Shown here: piece after piece, positions 30,750 through 38,941 of the stretch
How the letters are laid out: every line of letters begins with the position of its first letter
Numbering within the stretch: the stretch's first letter is position 1
Notes under the pieces: generated by a model
Databases searched by the model: none
Told to the model about the DNA's origin: nothing
Seen by the model: the letters and a program-made list of their open reading frames with translations, nothing else
Assembly (NCBI RefSeq): GCF_002224125.1
Contig: NZ_NCSM01000011.1
Location: 396,585 to 460,584 of the forward strand
Source: Streptomyces sp. NBS 14/10
GTDB lineage: Bacteria > Actinomycetota > Actinomycetes > Streptomycetales > Streptomycetaceae
Reading direction: 5' to 3'
Length of the DNA stretch: 64,000 bases
Translations under genes and position numbers: made by a program

Positions 30750-33700
30750 CTACTCGACGTTGATCTCGAACGTGCTGGTCGTGTTGCGGATGTCCTGGGC
30801 GTTGCCGCTCATCCGCAGGTTGCGGAAGGTGGCTTCGCCGACGGCGGGGCCCTGACCGGGTTCCGGGAGTTCGTTGGCCCAGATGCCGAACCCGGACTTG
30901 GCGTCGAGCGCGTCTCCGCTCTTCTTGGAGTTGGTGATGGAGATATCGGTGAAGATCGTGTCCTTCACCGGGAACTGCGGCTGACCGCCGACGTAGTTGG
31001 TCTGGAACATCACGCCTCCGTAGGTGGAGTCGTCGATGTCGACGTCGTTGACGCGGATGCCCTGGAAGACCTTGGAGGCGGAGAACGCCCAGATGGCCGG
31101 GAAGACCTGCGAGCCCCAGAAATGGCCGCCCGTCCTCTCCAGGGAGACGTTCTCGATCGTCGTGGGGTCGGTCCCGAAGCCGTTCATCGGGTAGCCGAAG
31201 TCCAGCGAGGAGATCGTGATGCCGGAGTAGACCAGGGTGTCGGCGACGCGGATGTTACGGAAGGTGTTGTTGTAGCCGCCGTAGACGGCGATTCCGGCGG
31301 CCCGCCAGGTGAGTGTGGACGTCAGGTTCTCGTAGAGGTTGTTCTTCTCGTCGGCTCCGCCCGCGTCGATCGCCGAGAAGAGGGCGAAGCTGTCGTCGCC
31401 CGTGGCCCGGGCGTCGTTGTTGACGACGTGGTTGTCCGTGGAGCCGTTCGTCATGTTGATGCCGTCGGCGAACATGTCCCGGATGCGGGAGTTCTGGATG
31501 GTCATGTAGTCGGTGTTGGCGCCCCAGTAGAGGCACACCATGTGCTCGACCCAGATGTTGTCGATGGTGATGTCGGAGACGCCTGCGAAGTCGAACACCT
31601 TGCCCGGGCCGTCGATGCGGGACGTGTAGTTGCCGAAGTAGGCGAATCCGGCGAACGTCGAGCCCTTGGCGGTGGCGTCGGCCCGGAAGCCGATGTCGGT
31701 GTTCTCCTGCGAGGAGGGCGCGTGGAAGCGGGTGAACCACGGTCCGGCTCCGACGACCTTGACCGCCTTGCCGTAGACCTGGAACTTGCTGGAGGTCTCG
31801 TAGTCTCCGGCGGGCAGGTAGACGCCGACGAGCTTGCCCGTCGTGTCCATGCGCACCTTGTCGAGCGCGTTCTGCACGTCCTGGTGCGAGAAGCCGGCCG
31901 GGACCGCGTAGCCGGCCGGGTCCGGGTTCGAGGCCGCGGTCGCCTGCTCGGTGTTGATGAAGTCGATGGCGTAGGTGGAGGTGTTGGCCGCGTCCTTCTG
32001 GAGCCGGATCTTGGAACCGGCCGGAACGGTCCTGCCGAGCAGCAGGTTCGCCTCGTCGTAGATGTGGCGGGGCGCACCGGAGCCGGGCGAGTTGCCGGGT
32101 GCGGTCTCGTTCCCGTACAGCCAGGCGTACTTCGAGGTCAGATCGATCGCTTTGAGGAACTGGCCGTCCACGTAGACGTTCAGCGTGGTGTTGGTGCCGT
32201 CGGGGATGGAGAAGCGGGTCACCAGGGTGTTGGTGGCCGCGCGGGTGGTCCACTCGACGTACTGGCCGGTCGCGCCGAGGGTGACCGCCTTGCGGCCGCC
32301 GGCCTCGCCGGCGATGTCGCCGATGGTCCGGTTCGGGCCGACGACCTTGGCTCCGCCGCCGACCGTGCCGTCCTCGGCCTCGTACATGTCGTACGGCATG
32401 TCCGCGCCGCGGCCGACGAACAGGGGCTCCGTGGTGGTGTTGTTGGCCCGTTTGACCGGCAGTTCGTTGGCGTCGTCGGCGATGACGGTCTTGACGGTGT
32501 ACTTGCCGTTGACGGCCGTCCACGAACCGAGGCTGACGGGTGCGGTCGTCTGACCGGCCGCGATGGCGCCGCTGTAGGAGCCGGTCAGGGTCTTGACGGT
32601 GGCGCCCTTGGAGTCCTGGATCGTCAGCGTCACGTCGTGGGCCCCCGAGGCCGAGGCCGTCGTGCCCTGGTTCTTGATCGCGACGGTGAATTTGACGTCG
32701 TCACCGGCCGACGCGCTGGACGGGGCCCATGAGACCGGTGCGGCGACCAGGTCGGAGCTGGAGACCGGCTTGACGACAAGGGCGTCGGAGCGGGTGAAGA
32801 CGTTGTTCGCCTCGTTCTGTTCGATGACCTTGTTCGACGGGTCCACCGCGGCGCCGACCGCGTAACTGCCCGCGTCCCGGGTGCCGATGCTCGCGGTGAC
32901 CGTCTTCGACTCGCCGGCCGCGAGGGCCGGGACGTCCGCCGTGGCGGCCTTCGTACCGCCGAGCGTAAAGTTCAGGTCGGTGGCCTTCGACGCCTTGGTG
33001 CCGCTGTTGGTGACGGTGGCCGAGAGGCTGACGGCGTCCGTCTCCAGCGGGGCGGCGGGCGTGTTCGTGATGCCGGTGACCTTGAGGTCCGGGTTGGCGG
33101 CCGGGGTGCCGATCACCTGGAATTCGGCGACCTGCGCGCCCGGGGCGCCGGAGTTGGCGGTGAACCTCAGCTGGATGTCCGCGGCCGCGCCGGAGACCGG
33201 GATGGTCACGGTGTTGCCACTGGACGGGTTGAAGGTGTAGTCCTTCGCCGCCACGAGGCCGGTGAAGGCCGTCGCGTCCTGGTCGCGGCCGAGCACCTGG
33301 ATGTTCTGGGTGCGCGTGGACCAAGCCGCGTCCGGGTTGAGCTTGACGACGACCTGGCCGAGGTCGGCGTTGGCGCCCAGCTTGGTGGTGAGGGTGGCCG
33401 GGTAGGCGCCGCCCGCGCTCTCCCAGTAGGTGCTGGTCTGGCCGTCGTTGGCGTTGGCTGCGACGTAGGTGAAGGTGTACGAGGATGCCTCGATGGGCTT
33501 GCCCTGGCCGAGGTCGGAGTCGGACCCGGAACCGGGCCGGGTGACGCTGTTGCTCGCCACCGACACGTTCCCGGCAGCGTCCTTCGCCTTCACGTAGTAG
33601 GTGACCGTCGCCGCGGCCGACGGGGTGTCGGTGTACGTCGTGACGTCGCCCACCACGGACTTGACGAGTTCGCCACCCGCGAAGATGTCGTAGCCGGTGA

Positions 33701-35027
33701 CCTTGACGTTGTCGGTCGACGCCTGCCAGGTGAGTTTCACGTCGTTGCCGGACTGCGTGTAGGCGAGGTTGCCGGGCGCCGTGGGGGCCTGGGTGTCGCC
33801 GCTCGTCCCCTTGCGGGTGACGCTGTTGCTGTTGGGCGAGACGTTGCCCGCGGCGTCCTTGGCCCGGACGTAGTACGTGATGTCGCTGTCGGCCGGCTGG
33901 ATGTCCGTGTACGTCAGGACGTTCCCGGCGACGCTCGCCCGCAGCTGTCCGCCCGCGTAGACGTCGTAGCCGGTCACGCCGGTGTCGTCGGTGGCCGCGT
34001 TCCAGGTCAGCTTGATCTGGCCGGTGGCCGGCTCGGTGTAGCTCAGGTTCGTCGGCGCGGTGGGTGCCTGGGTGTCACCGGTGGCCGGTCCGTAGACCTC
34101 GAGCTCGGACAACTGACCTGCGGGCCAGCCGGTGTTGGCGGTGATCAGCGCGCGCACATAGCGCGTCGTGGTGGTGTCGAAGCCGATGGTCGCCGACTGG
34201 TCGTCGCCGCTGTCGTCCTCGAAGGTATATGCCTTCGAGGACGTCAGGTCGGTGAAGTTCTGGTTGTCCGTCGAGCCCTGGATCTTGAGCGTCTGACTGC
34301 GGCTCGGCCAGCCGCTGGGCAGCCGCAGGGTCACCTGGTTCACCTTGACCGACGATCCGAGGTCGACCTGGAGCCACTGGGGAAAGGCGTTGTTCTTGCT
34401 CTCCCAGTAGGTGGCCCGGTTGCCGTCACCGGCGTTGGCCGCCCCGTAGACGTCGGCGTGCCCGCTCTCGGTGAACGTCTTGCCCAGGGCGAGGTTGGGG
34501 GTCGCGGCGGCGGCCGTGTGGACCTGCATCTCGCCGAGCTGGGCGGTGGAGGCGACCGAGTTCTTACTGAAGTCGGCGCGCACGTACCGGGCGAGGGTCG
34601 CGGGGAAGGAGATCTTGACCGTGTTGCCGTTGCCGGGGCTGAAGACGTACTGCGCCGACGACTTGAGCGTGGCGAAGCTCTTGCCGTCGGCACTGCCCTG
34701 GAGGGCCAGCGTCTGCTTGCGGGTCTGCCAGTCGGCGGGCAGGCGCAGTACGACCTGGCGGACGCGCTCGGTCCGGCCGAGGTCGGTCTGCACCCACTGG
34801 GCGGACTTCTTTCCGGCCTGCCAGTAGGTGTCGGCGTCGCCGTCGGCGACATTGGCGGCCGAGTGGGCGCCGAGGGCGCTGCCGGACTTGGCCGGGGCGT
34901 CCGCGGCGGCGCCCGGACCGCCGGCCGCCTGCGCGCCGACGGTGGGCAGGCCTAGCACCATGACAGTGGAGGCGAGGGCAGCGGTTGCCGCGCGCCGTCT
35001 CCAGGATCTCGGGTTGGGTCGAATCAT
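30750..35027 (-). CDS. Secreted GH87-type alpha-1,3-glucanase/mycodextranase, multidomain
   Basis: A 1425-residue exported hydrolase predicted to cut alpha-1,3-glucan, for example of fungal walls. Order: signal peptide (1-35), two F5/8 C-like domains (45-315), two fibronectin III domains (320-495), a third F5/8 C-like domain (505-645), two CARDB-like domains (650-870), a CBM35-like domain beginning YDMYEAEDGTVGG (880-1010) and a right-handed beta-helix (1030-1425). The helix holds ADG with Asp1188 and GDD with Asp1211/Asp1212. This D-x22-DD spacing is the same as the three catalytic aspartates that I recall for GH87 enzymes (1067/1090/1091). ATG 35027 overlaps the stop of the upstream dehydrogenase gene (ATGA), so the pair is coupled. 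Confidence 0.87.
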   Translation of the reverse strand: MIRPNPRSWRRRAATAALASTVMVLGLPTVGAQAAGGPGAAADAPAKSGSALGAHSAANVADGDADTYWQAGKKSAQWVQTDLGRTERVRQVVLRLPADWQTRKQTLALQGSADGKSFATLKSSAQYVFSPGNGNTVKISFPATLARYVRADFSKNSVASTAQLGEMQVHTAAAATPNLALGKTFTESGHADVYGAANAGDGNRATYWESKNNAFPQWLQVDLGSSVKVNQVTLRLPSGWPSRSQTLKIQGSTDNQNFTDLTSSKAYTFEDDSGDDQSATIGFDTTTTRYVRALITANTGWPAGQLSELEVYGPATGDTQAPTAPTNLSYTEPATGQIKLTWNAATDDTGVTGYDVYAGGQLRASVAGNVLTYTDIQPADSDITYYVRAKDAAGNVSPNSNSVTRKGTSGDTQAPTAPGNLAYTQSGNDVKLTWQASTDNVKVTGYDIFAGGELVKSVVGDVTTYTDTPSAAATVTYYVKAKDAAGNVSVASNSVTRPGSGSDSDLGQGKPIEASSYTFTYVAANANDGQTSTYWESAGGAYPATLTTKLGANADLGQVVVKLNPDAAWSTRTQNIQVLGRDQDATAFTGLVAAKDYTFNPSSGNTVTIPVSGAAADIQLRFTANSGAPGAQVAEFQVIGTPAANPDLKVTGITNTPAAPLETDAVSLSATVTNSGTKASKATDLNFTLGGTKAATADVPALAAGESKTVTASIGTRDAGSYAVGAAVDPSNKVIEQNEANNVFTRSDALVVKPVSSSDLVAAPVSWAPSSASAGDDVKFTVAIKNQGTTASASGAHDVTLTIQDSKGATVKTLTGSYSGAIAAGQTTAPVSLGSWTAVNGKYTVKTVIADDANELPVKRANNTTTEPLFVGRGADMPYDMYEAEDGTVGGGAKVVGPNRTIGDIAGEAGGRKAVTLGATGQYVEWTTRAATNTLVTRFSIPDGTNTTLNVYVDGQFLKAIDLTSKYAWLYGNETAPGNSPGSGAPRHIYDEANLLLGRTVPAGSKIRLQKDAANTSTYAIDFINTEQATAASNPDPAGYAVPAGFSHQDVQNALDKVRMDTTGKLVGVYLPAGDYETSSKFQVYGKAVKVVGAGPWFTRFHAPSSQENTDIGFRADATAKGSTFAGFAYFGNYTSRIDGPGKVFDFAGVSDITIDNIWVEHMVCLYWGANTDYMTIQNSRIRDMFADGINMTNGSTDNHVVNNDARATGDDSFALFSAIDAGGADEKNNLYENLTSTLTWRAAGIAVYGGYNNTFRNIRVADTLVYSGITISSLDFGYPMNGFGTDPTTIENVSLERTGGHFWGSQVFPAIWAFSASKVFQGIRVNDVDIDDSTYGGVMFQTNYVGGQPQFPVKDTIFTDISITNSKKSGDALDAKSGFGIWANELPEPGQGPAVGEATFRNLRMSGNAQDIRNTTSTFEINVE

Positions 35028-36664
35028 GCGGAGTCACTCCCTGCGGAGGTTCGCGCGCGCCGGAGGGGCGGCGGGGACGGCTCTTTCCTGGGCAGAGCGG
35101 TGGTGCGGTACGTCACCGTCACGGTGTCCACGTCGAAGAGCGAGCCCGATCCGCCACGGAACGTCAGATACAGCGGGCTCGCCCCGGCGTTCACGTCGGT
35201 GGCCACCGTCGTGAAGGTCTCCCAGCCGCCCGTGCCCGGGACGGTGACCGAGCCCAGGACCGGTCCCGTGGCGGAGCCGGCCCGTATGTCGATCGTGCCG
35301 CCCGCGCCGGCCGAGGAGACACGGGCGCTGAAGCGCGCGGCCCCGGCGGTCGGCACCGTGGAGTAGCCCGCCCAGTCGCCGTTGTCGATATAGCCCAGGG
35401 TCTGCCCGCCGCTCGCCGGGGCGTGGCTCGCGATCTGCACGCCCGAGCCGGATTCGGAGCCGGTGCCGAACTCCGGCGGGGAGCCGGCGTCGCCGCCGTA
35501 ACGGATCCAGCTGGGCTTGGCGGCGGGCAGCTTGGGGAGTCCGGTGTTACGGAACGAGTTGTTCGCCGGTCCGCCCGCGCAGTCGTACTTGGCACCCGAC
35601 GGGCCGCTGGGGAAGGTGTACTCGGTGTAGGTCTCGGTGGTGGTGTTCGTCCCCGTGCAGTACGGCCAGCCGAAGTTGCCCGGGCCGGTGGTCCGGTCGA
35701 ACTCGACCTGGCCGCTGGGGCCGCGGTTGCTGTCCGTGGAGCCCGCGTCCGGGCCGTAGTCGCCGAGGTAGACGGTGCCGGTGGGCTTGTCGACGGACGT
35801 CCGGAACGGGTTGCGGAAGCCCATCGCGTAGATCTCCGGGCGGGTGTTCGCGGTGCCGGGCGCGAAGAGGTTGCCGGACGGGATGGTGTAGCCGCCGGCC
35901 GCGGTGGGCTTGATCCGCAGCAGCTTGCCGCGCAGGTCGTTGGTGTTGCCGGCGGACCGCTGGGCGTCGAACTGGGGGTTTCTGTCGGTGCGTTCGTCGA
36001 GCGGGGCGTAGCCGCTGGATTCGAAGGGGTTGGTGTCGTCCCCGGTGGTCAGGTAGAGGCTGCCGTCCTTGTCGAAGTCGATGTCGCCGCCGACGTGGCA
36101 GCACTGCCCGCGGTCGTTGGCCACCTCCAGGGCCACCTTCTCGCTGCCCGGGTCGAGGGTGCCGTCGGACTTGAGCGTGAAGCGGGAGAGTTTGAGATGG
36201 CCCTTCGAGCGCTCGAAGTCGGCGGCGGTGCCGGTGGTCGGGGCGTCACCCGCCGGCGTGGCGAGCTTGGGCGAGTAGTACACCCACACGTATCGGTTGG
36301 TGGCGAAGCCCGGGTCGGCGGCGATGCCCTGCAGCCCCTCCTCGTCGTGGGTGTAGACGTCGAGCTTGCCCGCCACCTTGGTGTTGCCGACGGCGTCGGT
36401 GATGCGGACCGTGCCGTCGCGGGCGGTGTGCAGCACCGATCGGTCCGGCAGCACCGTCAGGGACATCGGCTCGCCCAACTCGCCCGGGCCGGTGGCGAGC
36501 TGGACCTGCTGGTAGTCGCTCGGTGGTATCGCCGCGGGGGCCGACCGCGGGGCGGGGGCGGCCGAGGCCGGGACCGCCGCGGCGGTGACACCGCCGAGCA
36601 GCAAGGCCAGCACGCAGGTGAAGGGGCGTAAGACGTGGCGTACGGCATGCGGGCGTGGGGGCAT
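35024..36664 (-). CDS. Secreted PQQ-dependent sugar dehydrogenase-like protein with CBM6
   Basis: 546 residues: signal peptide (1-35), a six-bladed glucose/sorbosone dehydrogenase propeller (about 45-400; conserved GLQGIAADPGF, CCHVGGDIDFDKDGSLYLTTGDD and GFRNPFR), then a CBM6-like sugar-binding domain (about 405-520). In the many Streptomyces relatives I know, an N-terminal ThuA domain and a longer propeller end with more linker are present. Here the propeller passes straight from PPEFG into a Ser/Gly-rich stretch and the CBM, so the last blade looks shortened. It is the first gene of a coupled pair with the GH87 glucanase, which suggests joint action on the same glucan or its products. Confidence 0.82.
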   Translation of the reverse strand: MPPRPHAVRHVLRPFTCVLALLLGGVTAAAVPASAAPAPRSAPAAIPPSDYQQVQLATGPGELGEPMSLTVLPDRSVLHTARDGTVRITDAVGNTKVAGKLDVYTHDEEGLQGIAADPGFATNRYVWVYYSPKLATPAGDAPTTGTAADFERSKGHLKLSRFTLKSDGTLDPGSEKVALEVANDRGQCCHVGGDIDFDKDGSLYLTTGDDTNPFESSGYAPLDERTDRNPQFDAQRSAGNTNDLRGKLLRIKPTAAGGYTIPSGNLFAPGTANTRPEIYAMGFRNPFRTSVDKPTGTVYLGDYGPDAGSTDSNRGPSGQVEFDRTTGPGNFGWPYCTGTNTTTETYTEYTFPSGPSGAKYDCAGGPANNSFRNTGLPKLPAAKPSWIRYGGDAGSPPEFGTGSESGSGVQIASHAPASGGQTLGYIDNGDWAGYSTVPTAGAARFSARVSSAGAGGTIDIRAGSATGPVLGSVTVPGTGGWETFTTVATDVNAGASPLYLTFRGGSGSLFDVDTVTVTYRTTALPRKEPSPPPLRRARTSAGSDSA

Positions 36665-36784
36665 GGAGCTTCCTGACCTGCTGATGGAATGTCAGGCATG
36701 GGGCTCTGCGGAGGAATTGCGTGATCCTGCCAACAAATTTCAGCAGGGATCGATATTTTGCAGGGTGTAGGCATGTTTCAGATT

Positions 36785-36790
36785 TGTCAA
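36785..36790 (-). promoter_or_regulatory. Candidate -35 box (TTGACA) upstream of the dehydrogenase/glucanase operon
   Basis: The 212-bp region 36665-36876 upstream of the operon is distinctly more AT-rich than its surroundings, and a perfect TTGACA reads toward the operon here. No convincing -10 box follows at 17 bases, so only the general promoter location is supported. Confidence 0.3.
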
Positions 36791-36876
36791 GCACGCATCA
36801 CAATGCTGTTACCGGCGGCATGATCAGACAGCGGCGGAGTCTCCGGCTGTGTGGACCGGATCGCCGGCGCCACCCG

Positions 36877-37719
36877 CTATCGCCAGGGCGATCCAGCCCC
36901 GAAGGGGGGCGTGCCACCGGCCGAAGGGTGGGCGTGCGCGGCGTGCAGGATCGTGGCGGCGCCGCGGATCGCGGCGGTGTGCGGTGCGGGGACCGCCCGC
37001 AGCGGCGCGTGCAGGCCGCCGATGAGCCGGCGGGTGAGGTCGGGGCGCAGTGCGCCGCCGCCGGCCAGGAGGGCGCCCCGGCTCAGGGCTTCGGCGGTGA
37101 AGGACGTACGGTCCTGTCGGAGCATTGAGGTGATCATGGCGGTGATGGCCTCGCTGATCTCCGCCGTGGTGCCGGCGCCGGAGAGGTCGGTGGTGCCCAG
37201 GGCGGTGCGGCGGGCGTCGAAGACGAGGCCGTCGACGAGGAGGACCACTTCGGTGAGGTGGGCGCCGACGTCCACCACGAGCAGCGGCAGGGTGAGGTCG
37301 GCGGCCGCGGCCAGGGCGATGGCGCGTGCGGTGGGGACGGTCAGAACCGCGCGCGGGCGCAGCACCTCCACGGCGGTGCGGGCACGTTCCCGGTAGCCGG
37401 GGCCGTCCAGCACGGGCGTGGTGACCACCACCAGCGGGCGGGTGAGGCGGGGCAGACGGTGGCCGAGCAGCCGGTCGAGCATCCGGGCCGTTCCCGGTAC
37501 GTCGACGATGGCGCCGCGCCGGATCGGGTGGACGGCCCCGGGGAAGGTGACGGTGGGTACGTCGAGGATCAGTCCGCGGCCGGCCATCCAGGCGCGGGTA
37601 CGGGCGCTGCCCAGGTCGAGGGCGAGGCCGCAGCACTGCCGGCACAGCGGCCAGGGCTGGTGCCGGTGCCGGTGCCGGTACCAGGCGGGGGCATCGGCCC
37701 TGCGGCGGATGTCGGTCAT
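36877..37719 (-). CDS. MreB-like actin/Hsp70-fold ATPase-like protein
   Basis: 280 residues with the actin-fold signatures in order: phosphate-1 LALDLGSARTRAW (about 32-44), phosphate-2 LLVVDVGAHLTEVVLL, and the adenosine motif LLAGGGALRPDLT. It is shorter than true MreB (about 340) and has a Cys/His-rich N-terminus (WPLCRQCC) that MreB lacks. Canonical Streptomyces mreB lies with mreC/mreD, which are absent here, so this is a divergent paralogue. Its ATG (37719) overlaps the stop of the upstream DksA-type gene as ATGA, giving translational coupling. A filament-forming or regulatory role is possible; nothing in the sequence proves ATPase activity. Confidence 0.75.
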   Translation of the reverse strand: MTDIRRRADAPAWYRHRHRHQPWPLCRQCCGLALDLGSARTRAWMAGRGLILDVPTVTFPGAVHPIRRGAIVDVPGTARMLDRLLGHRLPRLTRPLVVVTTPVLDGPGYRERARTAVEVLRPRAVLTVPTARAIALAAAADLTLPLLVVDVGAHLTEVVLLVDGLVFDARRTALGTTDLSGAGTTAEISEAITAMITSMLRQDRTSFTAEALSRGALLAGGGALRPDLTRRLIGGLHAPLRAVPAPHTAAIRGAATILHAAHAHPSAGGTPPFGAGSPWR

Positions 37720-38093
37720 CGTCCGGCCTCCCGTACCTGCTGGCACCGTGCGCAGTAACGGGCCTGCGGAACGATCATCAGGCGTTCGCGTTCGACGGGG
37801 CGCCGGCACAGGTGGCAGCTGCCGTAGCGGCCCTCGGCGATGCGTTGCAGCGCCGCCTCCACGTCGGCGAGGACCATGCACGCGGAGGCGGCGAGTTTCC
37901 CCCGCACTTCGGCCTGTGCCGCGGAGCGGCACAGGAGCGGGTCCGCGGCGTGGGGCGCCGCGGCTATCTGCCGCAGCTGCTCCTGGCGGAACAGGCGCTG
38001 TTCGCGCAGGTTCTCCCGCAGCGCGGCGAGGTCCTCGGGCGACAGGTGCGGCGACAGATGCGCGGCACGGTTGCCGATGGTCTGGTGGTTCAC
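37716..38093 (-). CDS. DksA/TraR-type C4 zinc-finger protein
   Basis: 125 residues. The N-terminal half is a predicted coiled coil (PEDLAALRENLREQRLFRQEQLRQ), and the C-terminus carries the C4 finger CHLCRRPVE...YCARC. Such proteins bind the RNA polymerase secondary channel or act as small redox/zinc proteins. GTG 38093 is chosen for AAGGGG seven bases upstream; the adjoining GTG 38096 is equally in frame. It lies 52 bp downstream of a second DksA-type gene and is coupled to the MreB-like gene, so the three form one minus-strand operon. Confidence 0.82.
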   Translation of the reverse strand: MNHQTIGNRAAHLSPHLSPEDLAALRENLREQRLFRQEQLRQIAAAPHAADPLLCRSAAQAEVRGKLAASACMVLADVEAALQRIAEGRYGSCHLCRRPVERERLMIVPQARYCARCQQVREAGR

Positions 38094-38145
38094 CACTTCA
38101 CCCCTTTGAGCAGGGCGGAGACGAAGGCGGGTGGGACGGGGCCGG

Positions 38146-38475
38146 TCAGACGGCGGCGCGGCGCTGGCAGGCGACGCAGTGCCGGGTGTAGGGGAGGATC
38201 TCCAGACGTTCGGCGGGGACGGGTTTGGCACAGCCCTGGCAGGTGCCGTAGGAGCCGTCGTCGACGCGGGCGAACGCCTCGTCGATCTCGGTGAGGACCC
38301 GCCGGATCGCCTCCGCCTGCGCGGACATCAGATGGTCGTCCGTGCTCTGTCCGGTCTCGTCGAGGGCGCGCAGCTGGGCCAGGCGGCTGTTGCGGGCGTG
38401 TTCAAGGCGCTGGCGGGCTTCGTGAGCGGTCAGCCGGCCGGGGCGGGGATCGCTCTGGGTGGTGTCGAGCGGCAC
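38146..38475 (-). CDS. DksA/TraR-type C4 zinc-finger protein (first of a pair)
   Basis: 109 residues from GTG 38475, which has AAGGA seven bases upstream. A coiled-coil N-terminal half (HEARQRLEHARNSRLAQLRAL) is followed by a segment with acidic tip residues (EIDEAFARVDDGSYGTC) and the C4 finger CQGCAKPV...HCVACQ. This is the classic TraR/DksA layout seen in actinobacteria. It opens the operon DksA-DksA-MreB-like. Its leader begins directly after an array of nine 8-bp repeats, which may control expression by slippage or protein binding. Confidence 0.85.
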   Translation of the reverse strand: MPLDTTQSDPRPGRLTAHEARQRLEHARNSRLAQLRALDETGQSTDDHLMSAQAEAIRRVLTEIDEAFARVDDGSYGTCQGCAKPVPAERLEILPYTRHCVACQRRAAV

Positions 38476-38490
38476 GATGATGTCCTTCCC

Positions 38491-38562
38491 GGAAGCGTGG
38501 AAACGCAGAAACGCAGATACGCGCAAGCGCGGAAGCGTGGAAACGTGGAAGCGTAGAAGGGC
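38491..38562. repeat. Octamer tandem repeat, nine units (consensus GGAARCGY)
   Basis: Nine contiguous 8-bp units, among them GGAAGCGT, GGAAACGC, AGAAACGC, GGAAGCGT, GGAAACGT and GGAAGCGT, with a consensus of about GGAARCGY. They lie in the 466-bp divergent gap 38476-38941, immediately upstream of the ribosome site of the first DksA-type gene. They are AG-rich on the plus strand. Between this array and the 14-bp repeats at 38862 I see no gene. Confidence 0.85.
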
Positions 38563-38861
38563 GCTGCGCGCGGCAGCGGCCGCCCGGTTCCGCCGGCCGC
38601 GGTCTCCACGACCGCGGCACGGGCCGAGCCGGGCGGCTCGGTCACCTTCGACTCTGCTCGACCCGGCGCCGGAAGCCCATCGGGCGCGGACCCCATTTGC
38701 CCGGGACAGCGGTGACCACGAGGCGATGGCGGGGAACGGCGGATGGGTACCCGGTGGCCTCGGATATGGGTGGTGTGCCCCATCGACCGCGCGCGGTGCG
38801 GGAGGCAGGCTGGGGCGGGATCGGTCGCGACCAGTCGCGGCAGCTCCGCCAGGGGTGCGAT

Positions 38862-38903
38862 GACCGACAGCGGATATCCGACAGCGGATGACCGACAGTA
38901 GAG
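38862..38903. repeat. Three 14-bp direct repeats upstream of the sensor kinase
   Basis: GACCGACAGCGGAT, ATCCGACAGCGGAT and GACCGACAGTAGAG follow each other without spacers, ending 38 bp before the GTG of the kinase gene. Phased direct repeats in a two-component promoter often bind the cognate response regulator, so autoregulation is a fair inference. Confidence 0.75.
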
Positions 38904-38941
38904 GTGATCACAGTCGGGTCGCAGAAGGAGGAGTTTCCGCG

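Noticed and set aside
30645..32732. Plus-strand 695-codon frame opposite the GH87 gene
   Set aside because: Low-complexity Val/Gly/Asp composition, no ribosome site and full overlap with a well-supported secreted enzyme.
38491..38562. Replication or attachment-site iterons
   Set aside because: No replication initiator, integrase or tRNA is nearby; the array sits in an ordinary divergent promoter gap.
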